This document shows, one piece after another, positions 24,105 through 35,394 of a stretch of DNA of 64,000 bases. A model generated the notes under the pieces. The model did not search any database and had not been told where the DNA came from. It saw nothing but the letters and a program-made list of their open reading frames with translations. The DNA is from Combretum micranthum. Lineage: Eukaryota; Streptophyta; Magnoliopsida; Myrtales; Combretaceae. How positions within the stretch are numbered: the stretch's first letter is position 1; every line of letters begins with the position of its first letter. The position numbers and the translations under genes are program-made. Location of the stretch: the NCBI GenBank assembly GCA_024138025.1, contig JAMXBD010003357.1, forward strand, positions 60,680 through 124,679, in the 5' to 3' direction.

Positions 24105-24749
24105 GGGGGGGGGGGGGGGGGGGGGGAGGGGGGGTGTGTGTGGTGGGAATGTGGTGGATTTGAATTTTTTTGTGACTTGTTTGATTGATTTATGTACTAA
24201 TTTCGGTCATAAATTGAAATAATTATTTAGAGACAAAAAGTTTTTGGAAAAGAAAATGTGAGTGATGTAAGGTTTGTAAAAAGGGGTACTTGTGATTAGT
24301 ATAGGTTATACTTGTGAATAGAAATGAATAGTAATTAAGACAACTTAATTACCGATAGTAAGAAAATATGAATACAAAGGTTATAACTGTATTTTTCATA
24401 AACCGAAAAATTACGAATTTATATTTTGAAATCCTTATTTAATTTCGATTTCAAATGAGTATTCACAAGTAAATTTTGAAATTCTAGTTCCGGGGCACGC
24501 GCTTTTCTGTAATGGGTTTCGGAAGACCCGAAATTGAAATTTTCTCAAAATCTGATCCTCACTTGGTTTGAAATATAATCAAGAACTATTCAAAATTAAA
24601 TTTTCTTATAAAAAGTTCCTTAATTGGGAACCGAGGAAAAGACGGGTTTAGGGTTCCTAGTTCTCACTCCAATCTTAAGCTATTCTAATTTAGGGTTTTG
24701 GTTTCCGGTTTTTGAGTTATCTTGGTTACTAGAAAAACCAGGGTTTACA
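21303..24749 (-). repeat. Complete solo LTR, TGTAAR family, short form (TSD TCCAT)
   Basis: 3447 bp from TGTTATGCCCC (CpG-decayed form of TGTCACGCCCC) to GGGTTTACA, with a perfect duplication TCCAT at 21298-21302 and 24750-24754. It contains three minisatellite units (about 21900-22010), the stem-loop (21518-21531), the conserved island (22481-22560), a GA-rich leader (23875-24000 on plus), a very long G tract (24074-24135) and one type-1 U3 module (about 24345-24540). No coding domain. Confidence 0.9.
24074..24135. repeat. Long G homopolymer tract
   Basis: About 60 bases of almost pure G, interrupted by T at 24104 and A at 24127, then GTGTGTG. It lies in the GA-rich leader of the short LTR 21303-24749. 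The forward short LTR at 58190-61609 has a C tract (58829-58849) at the matching place, so this is an LTR subfamily feature and not random. Tract length is unreliable in any assembly. Confidence 0.85.
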
Positions 24750-24754
24750 TCCAT

Positions 24755-25612
24755 ATTAATTTATCAATCCAAATAATCATTAATACTCATTTCTTAGGTG
24801 ATCAACAATTTCCATTGACAATCAATCCTATAGTATTCTAAACAAGCATAAGTTAATCACACGATTTCGATATTCTTAATATCATTTCTCAGCTCATCAA
24901 GAAGCATACATAATCCCTCATAATTCCCATCATGCAATTCCTTTTTATCTTTTGCGTTATAATCTAGTGGAACTAAGTTCTACAATCATAAGCAAGAAAT
25001 GAAATTAGGAAGTAATACTCACTCGGCAATTGGTCGCCGGTCTCTTAGTAATAGTAATCTGGTGGAAATGAATCCTTGGGATCTAAGTCACCTAAACGGA
25101 AGAAATACCTAAATGAGTATTTCAATTCATATCTAATTCATTTTATTTCATAAAAACTATTAAGTTCATAATTCTCGTCATTAGTGGAATTTCCAACTTA
25201 AAATAGCCATAACTTGGTCATTTTAACTCAGAATTTCACAAATTATATACCGATTCCTATCTACTTCTAAAGATTTATCTATTTCTAATAAAATATCTAA
25301 ATTTTGAAAACTTTTAAGTCGCAAAAAGATCTGAACAGTTTTGGTCAGTATCCAAACACTCATTTCCGAAATTGTTTTGTGAGGAATTATGATTTTTCTA
25401 CTATCCATGCCAAATATGCATGCCATATTATTAATTTACTATCATGAATGGTATGTTATGAGCTTCCTATATGCATATTCATGATGATATTGTATTAGAG
25501 AATACTTTTGGAAACTTCTACCTTACAAGTTATCATGAATACTTAACCTAGTAAGTCTAGTTTTGTGTTCTTGATAAACCACAGTTGTTTTAGAGATTTT
25601 CCTTAATAAAAT
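24755..25612 (-). repeat. Reverse LTR fragment (third piece of the LTR begun at 7711)
   Basis: It resumes the family consensus exactly where 21302 stopped and includes the conserved island at 25203-25265 (AACTTGGTCATTTTAACTC). It is interrupted at 25612 by the Athila-lineage element and resumes at 42061. Confidence 0.75.
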
Positions 25613-26649
25613 TGATGTGCTAAATTAGTATTAAATTTTCAAAGCATCTTATCCAGCAAGCATACTGGGCCTTATCTTGTAATATAGCATGGGTCAAGTG
25701 TCGATCCCACAAAGATCTATTAACTACTAGACAATTATCAACTAATACTAATATCTAGGCAATTGATCTTTTAGAATGATTAGATTAAGATTAAATTGAA
25801 TTATCTAATTAAGTATCTACTATGAATGCAATGAGCTTTTGAAGAGAGTCATATGTTAGAAAAATGTGAGAAGGAGCAGAATTCACTTTAAACTATTGCC
25901 AATCAACTTGAAGTCATGTTATAATGATAATTAGATTCATGGATATTCATAAGAAATTGTAAAGATTTAAAAACAGAGTTAAAAACCTTTTAAACCACAA
26001 AAATAATCCAATAGCTTCCGCTAAATAAATTATTTGTGGAATCAAAATTACAATTATAAACCTTCCGATTCTATAATTGAATAATACTTTATATTAACAT
26101 CCCCTAATTCCTTAGTGAGAAATCAATATAAAATATTGCATTAGTATTCATGGACAATTTCTAAATTAGATTAAACTCCGCCGCTTCCACAATTGTAATT
26201 TAATCTCAATTTATGAATTCATATGAACCCTAATTTTCCTTCCGAGTTATCAGAATTCTTATACACCAAAAATATGATGAATAATCAGAACTCAATATGA
26301 ATATTTTATGATTCTAACTATCTTATAACATGGTTTTAAAGATCATTTTAGCATGTTTAAAGCTTTATCAACTTCCCCCAAAAAGGATTTAGTTATTCAT
26401 GGATGATGATTCAAAAATCATATAAGAAATTGCAAATGATTTCATTATGATCAGAATATTCAGATATATGAATTGCATAAAAGGAAAAGATCAGATATCA
26501 CCAATTCAAAATATCAAAGCTTCACTTGCTATTTCTTGAAAAACTTCAATATCTCTTCAAAATCTCTATGAAATGCTTAATTCTAATCTATGTATTGTAG
26601 TGTATTTTAGAGCTGCTTGGATGATTCTCAAAGTGAGGAGAAGACTCCC

Positions 26650-26657
26650 TATTTATA
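26650..26657 (-). promoter_or_regulatory. TATA box of the Athila-lineage LTR (left copy)
   Basis: Minus-strand TATAAATA in CCTATAAATAGGGAGTC, preserved at 41333-41340 in the other LTR. It lies downstream of the GCC-box cluster in U3, so transcription runs toward lower coordinates. Confidence 0.7.
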
Positions 26658-26731
26658 GGAAAAATTTCGTAACAACTCATTAAAGAAAAATGGCAGTTTC
26701 ATTCAAAGCCGGCAGTTATGGATCGTATGCC

Positions 26732-27227
26732 GGCGGCTTACAGGCGGCGTATCTTCAATTTCTCCTTTGCACAGGCAGTGCACAGGCAGCTTTCAACATC
26801 AGTTGCACATGTAGGCCGCTTCTACGCCGGCGGCTTAGATGTAGATCTAGCCGGCGTATGTGATCAGAAATAAAGCGTTGCACCAATTTATAACGAAAGC
26901 CGTCCAAAAGCTAGTAGTTTTGACACCAGCGTAGACACTCTAACAGATTTGTCTCTTCAATTTCTTCCAAGCATTTGTTATCTTCATGTCTCTTCAGATC
27001 TGTGACCTATACTGCCCTAATGTCGGCGGCTTAGGAGCCGGCGTATCTTGTAATTCCTTTAAAGCTGGTAACTTTTCAACTTTGGGTTGCCGGCCTTCCA
27101 TGTACGTTGGCCTATTGAACTTCTCCGTCAATGGGTTAGAGCAGCGTAAAGTTGGTTGAGTTAAAGGCTGGCAAAGCTGGCAGTGTTGGTAGCGGCCTTA
27201 GTGTAAGTCGTCTGAACGCCGGCGGCT
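26732..27227 (-). promoter_or_regulatory. Cluster of GCC-box motifs (AGCCGCC) in U3
   Basis: Exact AGCCGCC on the minus strand at 26732-26738, 26829-26835, 27025-27031 and 27221-27227, spaced 97, 196 and 196 bp, mostly inside a longer unit TAAGCCGCCGGC. AGCCGCC is the established binding site of ERF-type AP2 transcription factors in plants. The placement, 75 to 570 bp upstream of the TATA box, suits an enhancer; activity is inferred. The right LTR keeps three exact copies (41414, 41707, 41791). Confidence 0.55.
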
Positions 27228-27394
27228 TTGAAGTATGAATTGCCGGCGTATCTTCAATTTTTCCAATTTCTCTTCAAAGTTTCTTGTTTTGATTTCTTAG
27301 TCCAAATTATTCTGAAACATGAATTTTAATCAAAACAAATATCCATTCTAGCTCTTATGAATATCAACAAGTTGTATAAAATATGATCTTATCA

Positions 27395-28980
27395 ATTCCC
27401 ACACTTGAACTTTTGCTTGTCCTCAAGCAAAATGAAGAATAAATGAAATTCTTATAGATAGTACAATTTTCCCAATTTAATCACAATTTCTTTAACTTGT
27501 TTTTCTTGTATCTATTGCTCTAACTACCAATTTCTTGTAATTAGAGTACTATAATCAAAATTTAGGAGTTAATCCAAACAAAACAAGTTTTAATCTCAAC
27601 TTTTAACAAAAGAACATTCTATTCAAAAGCAAATACTCAATCCACTAAAGAAAAATACCATTTAAACTTCATTGGATTTCTAGCTTATATATATTCTAAG
27701 TAACACAAAATGAAAGCATGTGGTATCTACTTTTTCCTTAGTTTCTCCTTCTTTATTATAAGTCTCCTTTATTTGCATATTTGCATTCATTTTTCTTTTT
27801 CTTTTTCAAGCATTTATTTTCTTTTTGAGAGATTTTTGCCTCCATCTTTTTGCTTTTCAAAGCTCATGAATTTAACTTTTGCCATTCTTCCCTTCTCGTT
27901 ACAGTGAGTTCATTGAGTCGGCTCATCCCAGGCTCCTTACCTAAGTGACCAGGTTTCAAAATACCCCTAAGAACTCTTCCTCACTTTAACATTCAAGTTC
28001 AGATCTCATAACCCAAAATTTCAAGTCAAAGGAGTAGTGGCTATGCTTGTTTCTTTCTTTTTGAATGCAATAACAATATCAAAGACTTATTTTTCTGAAG
28101 GATCACTAAGTTTAAAAGTTTCTTCTATCTCTTTCACTAAGTGTTAAAATTCAAAGAATATATACAAACTAAAATTTCCTAGAAGTAGACCTATTTATTT
28201 TTCACAGAAGGACTCGATCAGCTCTTAAATTTCCAATTCCAAAGTTAAAAATAAAGTAAACTTGTTTCTTAAGGATTTTACAACTTAATTTGAACTTAGT
28301 AAACCAATCACAACAGCAGGTGAGTAAGATACTTTTACAAGTCAATTTCATTGCTTTCAGTCTTTACTTTTGTACTATCTCCAATTTCAAGAGATTTTTG
28401 AAAAAATATTGGCAGAATTTCCTCATAATTTACTTTCAAACCAAAAATACAAGGTGGGGATTTTCAAATAACAACAGACAACAGATCATATTTATCACTT
28501 CAATTCAACACTTCATTAAATTTTATCCCTTCCCCCACACTTCAACCAAATAGTGTCCTTACTGTTTTGCAACAAATTAAATCATAGGAAAGGAACAAGA
28601 AAAAGAATTTGATACTTCCCTAAAGTCATCAGTTGTTTCATAATCATCAAAATTTGCATTGCAAGAGAATTTGCTTTGGTGCTTTCCTGTAATCACTACA
28701 AAAAAAAAAAAAAAAAAAATAAAAGCAAAAAAAAAAAGCTGAAAAAAAAGGAGTCTACCCACAGGAACTTAGGTGCTTAATAAATATACAAGCCAAGATA
28801 AAAATAAAAACAATAAAGATCAAATGAGAGCTAGCAGGGTCTCTCTCTCTCTGGACTAGGTCTGCTGCTATCCTCAGGAGTATGTCTTTGAGTGTCTCCT
28901 GGGCTGGCTGTCCATGTGTGCTCTGAACTGAGCCTATCTGAGTGATGTGACTCAGAGGAAGTCTCGTATGTCATGCCAGC
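27395..28980 (-). other. Non-coding 3' part of the Athila-lineage internal region
   Basis: Between the third ORF and the 3' LTR. The last bases on the coding strand, GTTCAAGTGTGGGAAT (27410-27395), form the purine-rich priming tract next to the LTR start TGATAAG. The rest is AT-rich with stops in all frames. It includes an interrupted A tract at 28700-28750 (T tract on the coding strand). No gene recognised. Confidence 0.7.
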
Positions 28981-28984
28981 CCCT

Positions 28985-30100
28985 GTCTCTAGGCTCAAGC
29001 AGCAGATGGCGTCTTCAACGCCTTAAAGATAGACTTTCTAAATTTCTTATTTTTCTTCCTTTCTTTCTCCTATCTATCCTTGAGGTCTTGGTTTTGCTTC
29101 TTCAACTCAACATCTAGCCTAAGCTGGTCCATACTATATGTGGAAGAAGCGCCTGTAGGAGAAGGAGGAGCAGATGTAGATGGAATCTCAAATGGAGCAT
29201 CTCCAGGAAAAATATCTTGGAACTTGACCTCCTCCAATACCTATGGCTGAGCTCCTCTGGGGTTTTTCAGCAATCCCCAGCCTCGAAATGGTGCAGATGA
29301 GATCTTCTTGCACTTAAATATCTCATCATCCTGTGGAGGCTCAAAAATGTCCATCCCCTTCAGTAATTTGGTGATGTAGCCACCACAACACAGGACTTGA
29401 GTCCTGGTATCATCTGCCTGCCGGTAGATAAAATTTGCTATCTCTACCCCTAAATCAATCTTGTAGCCTCTAATAAGGCTAAACAAGTAGAACATATCGA
29501 AACTAGTCACCTTGCTATGACTAGTCTTCTTGCAACTCAGAATGTGTGCAAGAATGTGGTGGAGCAGCTTGTGCTCAACAACACGAAAAGACGTGGCCAA
29601 TGACTTGGAGGGGACGAAGGCTCATTTGCTCTCTCAGGAGCAACAGCTGAAACCAATATGTCCTGAGTCATGTGATCTTCCCCTTCAGGCCAACTGTTCG
29701 GTAGATTCCTATTTTCTTGTTCATTATCATACAGTCCCAGTAGGTGGCCTATCTGCTTTAATTTGACCTCCCTGATCTGCCCAAATGCTTGAAATTGAAA
29801 AGTGGAATCCTCTCGGTCTGGGATATTCTTTAAAGTGGATAAGAACTCAATCGTCAAGTTCTTATGCTGGCTCCCAAAATCAAATAGTCCGGATCCAAGC
29901 TGGATCTTGGACAATCTCTCTGATTTTATCAATGATCCCAAACTCATCCAATAGGCACCAGTCTAAATACTGTGTATTTAAGAAGTCCATTTTCATGAGC
30001 CTCTTTTTTCTATACTTGGCATACTGCTGACTGGACAGCAGATCTCCGGTCTATGAACTAGATGTAGATGCGTCAGTCGTCTTTTGTCATTTTTGCCTTG
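28985..30100 (-). pseudogene. Third ORF of the Athila-lineage element (Athila ORF-1/env-position protein), broken
   Basis: Several minus-strand frames together give one Athila-type protein lying between integrase and the 3' LTR. In order: a charged N-terminal stretch with QYAKYRKKRLMKMDFL (about 30030-29980), FGSQHKNLTIEFLSTLKN and a block ending IGHLLGLYDNE (29947-29720), then HKLLHHILAHIL, FYLFSLIRGYKIDLG and CGGYITKLL (29590-29340), and a polar C-terminal part with DQLRLDVELKKQNQDLKDR (about 29140-29080). These resemble the domain found in the extra ORF of Athila elements and in plant transposon-derived proteins. Breaks: a frame change near 29930, another near 29590, a stop near 29240 and a stop near 29076. 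No signal peptide or clear membrane segment is readable. An upstream TTTATTTGCAG (about 30118-30108 on the minus strand) could be a splice acceptor; that is inference. Confidence 0.7.
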
Positions 30101-30109
30101 GAGCCTTTC

Positions 30110-31480
30110 CTGCAAATAAATTGATCTTAATTAGAAACGAGGAATGCACAATTTCAATGAAATTCTTATTTATGCCTAAAAAATGATTTTAAACAATTTG
30201 TATGTCACAGGCATATAATTAAGTGAAGCTAAAAAATCATTGAATTGCATGGAGCATTTACACTTGCATAATACAATCAAAGCTGGCAGCTTAGGTTGGC
30301 CAGCTCAGAATTGAACGTTGGAATTTCAAAATTTTCAAATAAAAATGATTTTCAAAAATTTTTCATTAAAAGTTCCAAAAACATTTTCATACTGAAATTT
30401 TCATCAAAATTGAGCACAATTCCAAATTCCAAGTTCAATTCGTGCAAAATTGATTACAATTCTTGATTTGGAGCTACTAAGTAGTATGAAAAATTACAAA
30501 TCCAGTAGCTACAACATCATCTCCACAAAACCCCAAATTTCGAAAATTAACAGTGCACATGAGCTCAAGAACCCTAATTTTCCAATTGACATTAATCATA
30601 GATTAATATAGCACAAATTGGAATAACAATACATGGAACCAAAATCCACTTTCAACAAATCATCAACATCATCCAAGCAATCAATTTCATGAAGAGTAGA
30701 AATCAATATTAATGATAGTAATCCACACCCAAATCGATAGATTATATAAAAAGAATGCAATGTAATGGATTTGAACAGAGGATTAAGAGCAAAGATCAAT
30801 GGGATTTACTTACTTGGGAAATTGGATTCAACGCAATGAGATGTGGGATAGTTGAGTGAGAGCGAGAGACTAATGTGAGAGAGTGATTATGAGAGAATGA
30901 GAAAGAGAGAGAAGGATTGTACCAGTTAAAAGCGATCTGCAGATTGTACGCCGGCATTTCTATCATGTAAGCCGGCCAGTGTAATAAAAAAAAAAATCAT
31001 ACCGAGAGCATCAAGCTGGCAGCTTACCCATTTACACTGTCGGCTTAGACGTATACGCCGGCTAAAAGCGGCGGCTTATATCCCCAGGTGTCACTTTGAT
31101 CGGGATTTTTCAAAAACCCTAGAAATCTTGAACATACGCTGGCGTTAAACCAGTGGCCTTCACCTTCCCATTGCCAGTGCAAATGTTGTTCTCAAACACT
31201 GGCATATAAGCTGGTGGCCTTTACTTTCCCATTGCGGCTTCTTCTGCGGTGCTCACCTACTCCTGTGCTGACATTTACGCCAGCTTAAAGATGGCGGCTT
31301 ACAGTCACTTTCACCTGTTTTTTCAAAGCTTGCTCAAGGCTGGCAGCCTTGAGCCGGACTTCTGCTTTTTCAATTTTTTAATGACCTAACCTGTCCACAC
31401 TAAAAACAAAGTTAGTAAAAACAAAACAAAAAAAAACTATTCTAAAATTAGACATGGGTTGCCTCCCAAGAAGCGCTCTA
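30110..31480 (-). other. Spacer between integrase and third ORF, with LTR-like GCCGGC/GCC-box motifs
   Basis: No open frame of note. The end near integrase has TTGGGAGGCAACCCATG on the minus strand (about 31466-31450), a stretch typical of plant gypsy elements after the integrase. Between 30940 and 31360 lies a cluster of GCCGGC-type motifs and two exact AGCCGCC boxes (31070-31076 and 31293-31299 on the minus strand), the same motif set as in the U3 of this element. A GA-rich stretch occurs at 30850-30915. Confidence 0.65.
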
Positions 31481-31621
31481 GTTTAAAGTCGCTTAGCCCG
31501 ACTTTCCTGATCTGATTATGGTTCTTTGAGATTCATGACAGTAGTAGTACTGTCAAGATTTTCCCCCTCAAAATAGTTTGAGCAGTTGCCCATTCACTTT
31601 AAAAGTCCGATCACCCAGTTT

Positions 31622-33037
31622 TTAATTCCACCGTGCCATATGGAAAAACTTTGGCAATCTCAAACGGTCCGACCATCTTGACCGTAATTTTCCAGGAAAC
31701 AACTTCAAACGAGAATTGTAAAGTAAAACTTTTTGTCCAGGCAAAAATTCTCGTTTGATGATGTTTCTATCATGCCATTTCTTTGCTCGTTCCTTATAGA
31801 TACGAGCACTTTCAAATGCCTCATTCCTCCATTCTTCCAGCTGATTCAATTGAAGCAATCTGTTTTTACCTGCAGCTTTTTCATCAAAGTTAAGAAATTT
31901 TATGGCCCAATATGCCTTGTGCTCAAGTTCTACAGGAAGATGACATGATTTACCAAAAACAAGCATATATGGGGACATTCCAATAGGGGTTTTAAAAGCA
32001 GTCCTGTAAGCCCATAATGCATCATCTAATTTTGAAGACCAATCTTTTCTTGATGCATTAACAGTTTTTTCCAAAATCCTTTTTATCTCCCTATTGGAAA
32101 CTTCAACTTGCCCACTAGTTTGTGGATGATAGGGGGTAGCCACTTTATGTGTAACACCATATTTTGCTAAAAGTTTTTCAAATTGCTTGTTACAAAAATG
32201 AGACCCCCCATCACTAATTATAGCTCTGGGCACCCCAAATCTGGTAAAAATATTCTTTTTCAAAAATTTTAAAACTACTCGGGCATCGTTTGTTTGAAAA
32301 GCAACAGCTTCAACCCATTTTGAAACGTAATCAACTGCCACAAGTATATATTTATTTGAAAAAGATGAGGGAAAAGGACCCATAAAGTCAATCCCCCAAA
32401 CATCAAAAAGCTCAATTACCAGAATATTGTTTTGTGGTAATTCATGCCGTTTAGAAATGTTACCTGTCTTTTGACATTGAGCACATGACATAATGAAGTT
32501 CCTGCAGTCGCGAAACAAGTTAGGCCAATAAAACCCAGATGATAACACTTTAGCTGCAGTCCTTTGAACACCAAAGTGTCCCCCTGCTTCTCTTGAATGA
32601 CAGTGTTCTAAGATGCTCAGCTGATCAGATTCAGGTACACATCTTCTAATTATTTGGTCAGCACATTTTCTGAACAGATATGGTTCATCCCAAAAATATT
32701 GTTTTACATCATGCAAAAACTTTTTCTTTTGAGGATAAGACAAACCATATGGGATAATCTTACTCACCAAATAATTCACATAATCAGCATACCATGGCAA
32801 ATCTAGGATTTCTACTGCATGCAATTGTTCATCAGGGAACTTTTCATTAATGGGAATGTCTAAACTATCAGATTCAAGTCTAGACAAATGATCAGCAATT
32901 ACATTCTCAGTTCCCTTTTTATCTTTAATTTCAAGATCAAATTCTTGCAGTAGTAATACCCATCTAATCAACCTAGGTTTTGCATCAGCTTTAGCAAACA
33001 AGTACTTGAGAGCTGCATGGTCAGTATATACTACCAC
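31622..33037 (-). CDS. RNase H C-terminal part plus integrase of the Athila-lineage element
   Basis: The longest intact frame in the window, 471 codons from the ATG at 33037, though the natural protein is the end of a Gag-Pol polyprotein, so this ATG is not the true start. Residues 1-55 are the end of RNase H ([21 protein letters not shown]). The integrase zinc finger follows (H147, H154, C185, C188). The catalytic core has D217 (GIDFMGPFP), D276 (ISDGGSHF) and E312 ([10 protein letters not shown]), a D-D(35)-E spacing. A C-terminal part follows with [10 protein letters not shown] (446-455). Just after RSRW a one-base frameshift replaces the usual GPF end, which is readable in the next frame ([14 protein letters not shown]). 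The enzyme joins element cDNA to host DNA. All catalytic residues are retained. Confidence 0.95.
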   Translation of the reverse strand: MVVYTDHAALKYLFAKADAKPRLIRWVLLLQEFDLEIKDKKGTENVIADHLSRLESDSLDIPINEKFPDEQLHAVEILDLPWYADYVNYLVSKIIPYGLSYPQKKKFLHDVKQYFWDEPYLFRKCADQIIRRCVPESDQLSILEHCHSREAGGHFGVQRTAAKVLSSGFYWPNLFRDCRNFIMSCAQCQKTGNISKRHELPQNNILVIELFDVWGIDFMGPFPSSFSNKYILVAVDYVSKWVEAVAFQTNDARVVLKFLKKNIFTRFGVPRAIISDGGSHFCNKQFEKLLAKYGVTHKVATPYHPQTSGQVEVSNREIKRILEKTVNASRKDWSSKLDDALWAYRTAFKTPIGMSPYMLVFGKSCHLPVELEHKAYWAIKFLNFDEKAAGKNRLLQLNQLEEWRNEAFESARIYKERAKKWHDRNIIKREFLPGQKVLLYNSRLKLFPGKLRSRWSDRLRLPKFFHMARWN

Positions 33038-33132
33038 TTTAGAACCTATCAGATAAGGCCTAAATTTATCACATGCAAAGATAACAGCTAAAAGCTCTTT
33101 CTCAGTAGTGGCATAATTTCTTTGGGCCTCAT

Positions 33133-33400
33133 TTAGTGTTCTACTTGCATAGTATATAACATGAAATATCTTACCTCGTCTCTGACCAAGTACCGCTCCA
33201 CCGCAAAGTCGCTGGCATCACACATGAGTTCAAAAGGAAGCTCCCAGTCTGGCGCAATGATTACTGGTGTAGAGATGAGCTTTTCCTTTAATGAATTGAA
33301 TGCCTGCAAACATTTGTCATCAAAATTGAACACCGCATCTTTTTTCCAGAAGGTTGCAAAGAGGTTTGGAAATCTTGGAGAAGTCCTTGATAAATCGTCT
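33133..33400 (-). pseudogene. RNase H N-terminal part (frameshifted)
   Basis: The frame contains [36 protein letters not shown] and SDFAV, the connection and first part of a gypsy RNase H with its first catalytic Asp in MCDASD. It is joined to the reverse transcriptase frame by a frameshift near 33330 (LLEK/KDAVF). The glycine-rich GAVLGQ segment after SDFAV is damaged, and the frame is lost again before 33037. Confidence 0.85.
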
Positions 33401-34554
33401 ATAGAAGCCAGCATGTCCAAGAAAACTTCTGACTCCTTTAACAGTCGTGGGTGGTGGTAACTTCTCAATGATCTCCACTTTGGCTTTATCCACTTCAATT
33501 CCTCTCGCAGAGATTTTGTGACCTAATACTATCCCTTCTCTTACCATGAAGTGGCATTTTTCCCAATTCAAGATCAGATTGGTATCTTTGCATCTTTGTA
33601 AAACCGAGGCTAAATTCTCCAGACAAAGATCAAATGACTTTCCAAAGACTGAAAAATCATCCATAAAGATTTCAATGAAATTCTCAAGCATATCAGAGAA
33701 TATAGCCATCATACACCTCTGAAACGTAGCAGGTGCATTGCAAAGTCCAAAGGGCATCCTCCTAAAGGCAAAAGTGCCATAGGGACAAGTGAATGTTGTT
33801 TTCTCTTGATCATCGGGTGCAATGGAAATTTGATTGTATCCAGAATATCCATCAAGAAAACAATAATAGTCATGCCCTGCAAGTTTCTCCAACATTTGAT
33901 CAATGAAGGGAAGGGAAAGTGATCCTTTCGGGTGGCATCATTCAATTTCCTGTAATCAATACAAACTCTCCACCCAGTCACAGTACGAGTAGGAATCAAT
34001 TCATTTGCTCATTTTTTACTACAGTCATACCACCTTTCTTTGGTACTACCTGAACTGGACTAACCCATTTACTATCAGAGATAGGTAGATAATACCTGCG
34101 TCAAGTAGCTTCAGAACTTCTTTCTTGACAACCTCTTTAAGTGTTGGGTTAAGTCTCCTTTGTGGTTGAACTGTAGGTTTACACTCAGCTTCCATAAGAA
34201 TTTTGTGAGTGCAAATCATAGGGCTAATACCCTTAATGTCTGCAATGGTCCATCCGATTGCTTCTTTGTGCTTTTTCAACACTTCAATCAACTGTGTTCT
34301 TGTTCATTTGTCAATGCAGATGAAATGATGATTGGCAAAGTATCGCCAATTCCGAGAAAAGCATACTTCAGATGGTCAGGAAGGGGTTTAAGTTCCAAGG
34401 TCGGTGGTTGCAAAGATGGAACTTGCTTCTGCTCATTTGTACCCAATGATTCATAATATCTGGTTTTGATCATTGGTACATCTTCCTGTATTTCTTCATC
34501 CTCTTCATCACTCCAATTGTCCAAGTCTCTCAAGACGGATTCCATAGTCTCCAC
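33320..34554 (-). pseudogene. Reverse transcriptase of the Athila-lineage element, split into frames
   Basis: Reading from 34554: an acidic linker with LKPLPDHLKYAFLGIGDTLP (to 34288), then the RT N-terminus EAIGWTIADIKGISP and QRRLNPTLKEVVKKEVLKLLDAGIIY in another frame (34291-34046; shown here in parts), then TGWRVCIDYRKLNDATRKDH (33999-33900), then the main palm frame 33895-33320. In that last frame the first catalytic Asp is in CFLDGYSGY (residue 15), the FMDD catalytic pair is at residues 77-80 and LGHKISARGIEVD follows. At least three frame changes (near 34290, 34060 and 33900) separate the blocks. The protein would copy element RNA into DNA inside virus-like particles; here it cannot be made intact. 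Confidence 0.93.
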
Positions 34555-34633
34555 ACCAGTTTGTTCCTCAAGCGACTCAGAAACCAGCTCATCAATGGTA
34601 TTGATGGTGTAACATCAGTATCATCAAATTTCT

Positions 34634-35025
34634 TCATTGCCTCATAGACATTGAAAGTAATCGTTCATCCATCACCCGTAATGTAAGCTGCCCTTGTTCC
34701 ACATCAATTAGTGCTTTACCTGTTGCAAGGAACGGTCTGCCCAAGATCATGGGAACTTCCCTATCTTCATCCATGTCTAAGACTACAAAATCCACAGGGA
34801 AAAAGAATTTGTCAACTTTAACTAGGACATTTTCCACAATACCCCTAGGGTATTTTACACTTCTATCAGCAAGTTGCAAGGTTACATGTGTATCCTTGCA
34901 ATCTCCAAGTCCTAGTTTTTGAAATACCGATAAAGGCATTAAGTTGATACTTGCACCAGAATCAATTAAAACTTTATCAAAATGACAATCACCAATGGTG
35001 CAGGAACAGTAAAACTTCCCTGATC
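34634..35025 (-). pseudogene. Aspartic protease region of Gag-Pol
   Basis: The frame runs through the catalytic triplet DSGA in VLIDSGASINLMPLSVF (codons near 34966-34955), then LQLADRSVKYPRGIVENVLV and PMILGRPFLATGKALIDV, the usual plant gypsy protease flap and C-terminal pattern. The frame is open upstream of the first Met (34939), so the active site is included. A frame change ends it near 34640. It is the processing enzyme of the polyprotein. Confidence 0.88.
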
Positions 35026-35031
35026 TCGAGT

Positions 35032-35319
35032 TTAGTGGGCAGATTGGGCGTATGTTTCTGTAGGATCATGGAACATTCTCCAGTGAGTACCATTTCCATC
35101 AATCTTCCTCTTGTTGGATAGCAACTCTTTGATGAATTTCGCATAGGAAGGCATTCCTTGAATCACTTCTAAGAATGGAATGTTGATGTGCAGCTTCTTG
35201 AAAACATCCAGGAATTTTGAAAATTGCTCATCAAGTCTTTGTTGCTTTAATCTTCCTGGAAAAGGGACGGGAGGAACATATGATTTCACCTCTGGTGGTT
35301 TTTGAATAGTGTCCTCCAC
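35032..35319 (-). pseudogene. Gag-protease linker of Gag-Pol
   Basis: It contains PPVPFPGRLKQQRLDEQFSK and FLDVFKKLHINIPFLEVIQ then MPSYAKFIKELLSNKRK, the conserved linker block between Gag and protease in Athila-lineage polyproteins. After NKRK the frame shifts into unrelated residues, so it is separated from the protease frame. Confidence 0.85.
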
Positions 35320-35394
35320 CTTTCGTTTCCCTTTGTTGTTTTTGGTGGAATTTCCTCTTGATCCTTGATAGTTTCCTCAACTGGAGCAATCTCC

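Larger units (their letters stand above)
25613..27394 (-). repeat. 3' LTR of the Athila-lineage element
   Basis: 1782 bp, ending on its own strand with TTTAGCACATCA and starting TGATAAGATC. Minus-strand U3 (27394 to about 26660) holds four exact AGCCGCC boxes and several GCCGGC sites, then a TATA box (TATAAATA, 26657-26650). It differs from the right-hand LTR at about nine of the first 245 bases, eight of them transitions, indicating recent insertion by the standards of the other repeats here. Confidence 0.92.

Noticed and set aside
28700..28750. A tract as the tail of a retroposed gene or SINE
   Set aside because: It lies inside the Athila-lineage internal region with no duplication around it and no RNA-gene-like sequence upstream.
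29530..30030. Plus-strand frames over the third ORF
   Set aside because: They are antisense shadows of the minus-strand Athila-type protein, whose residues match a known family while these do not.
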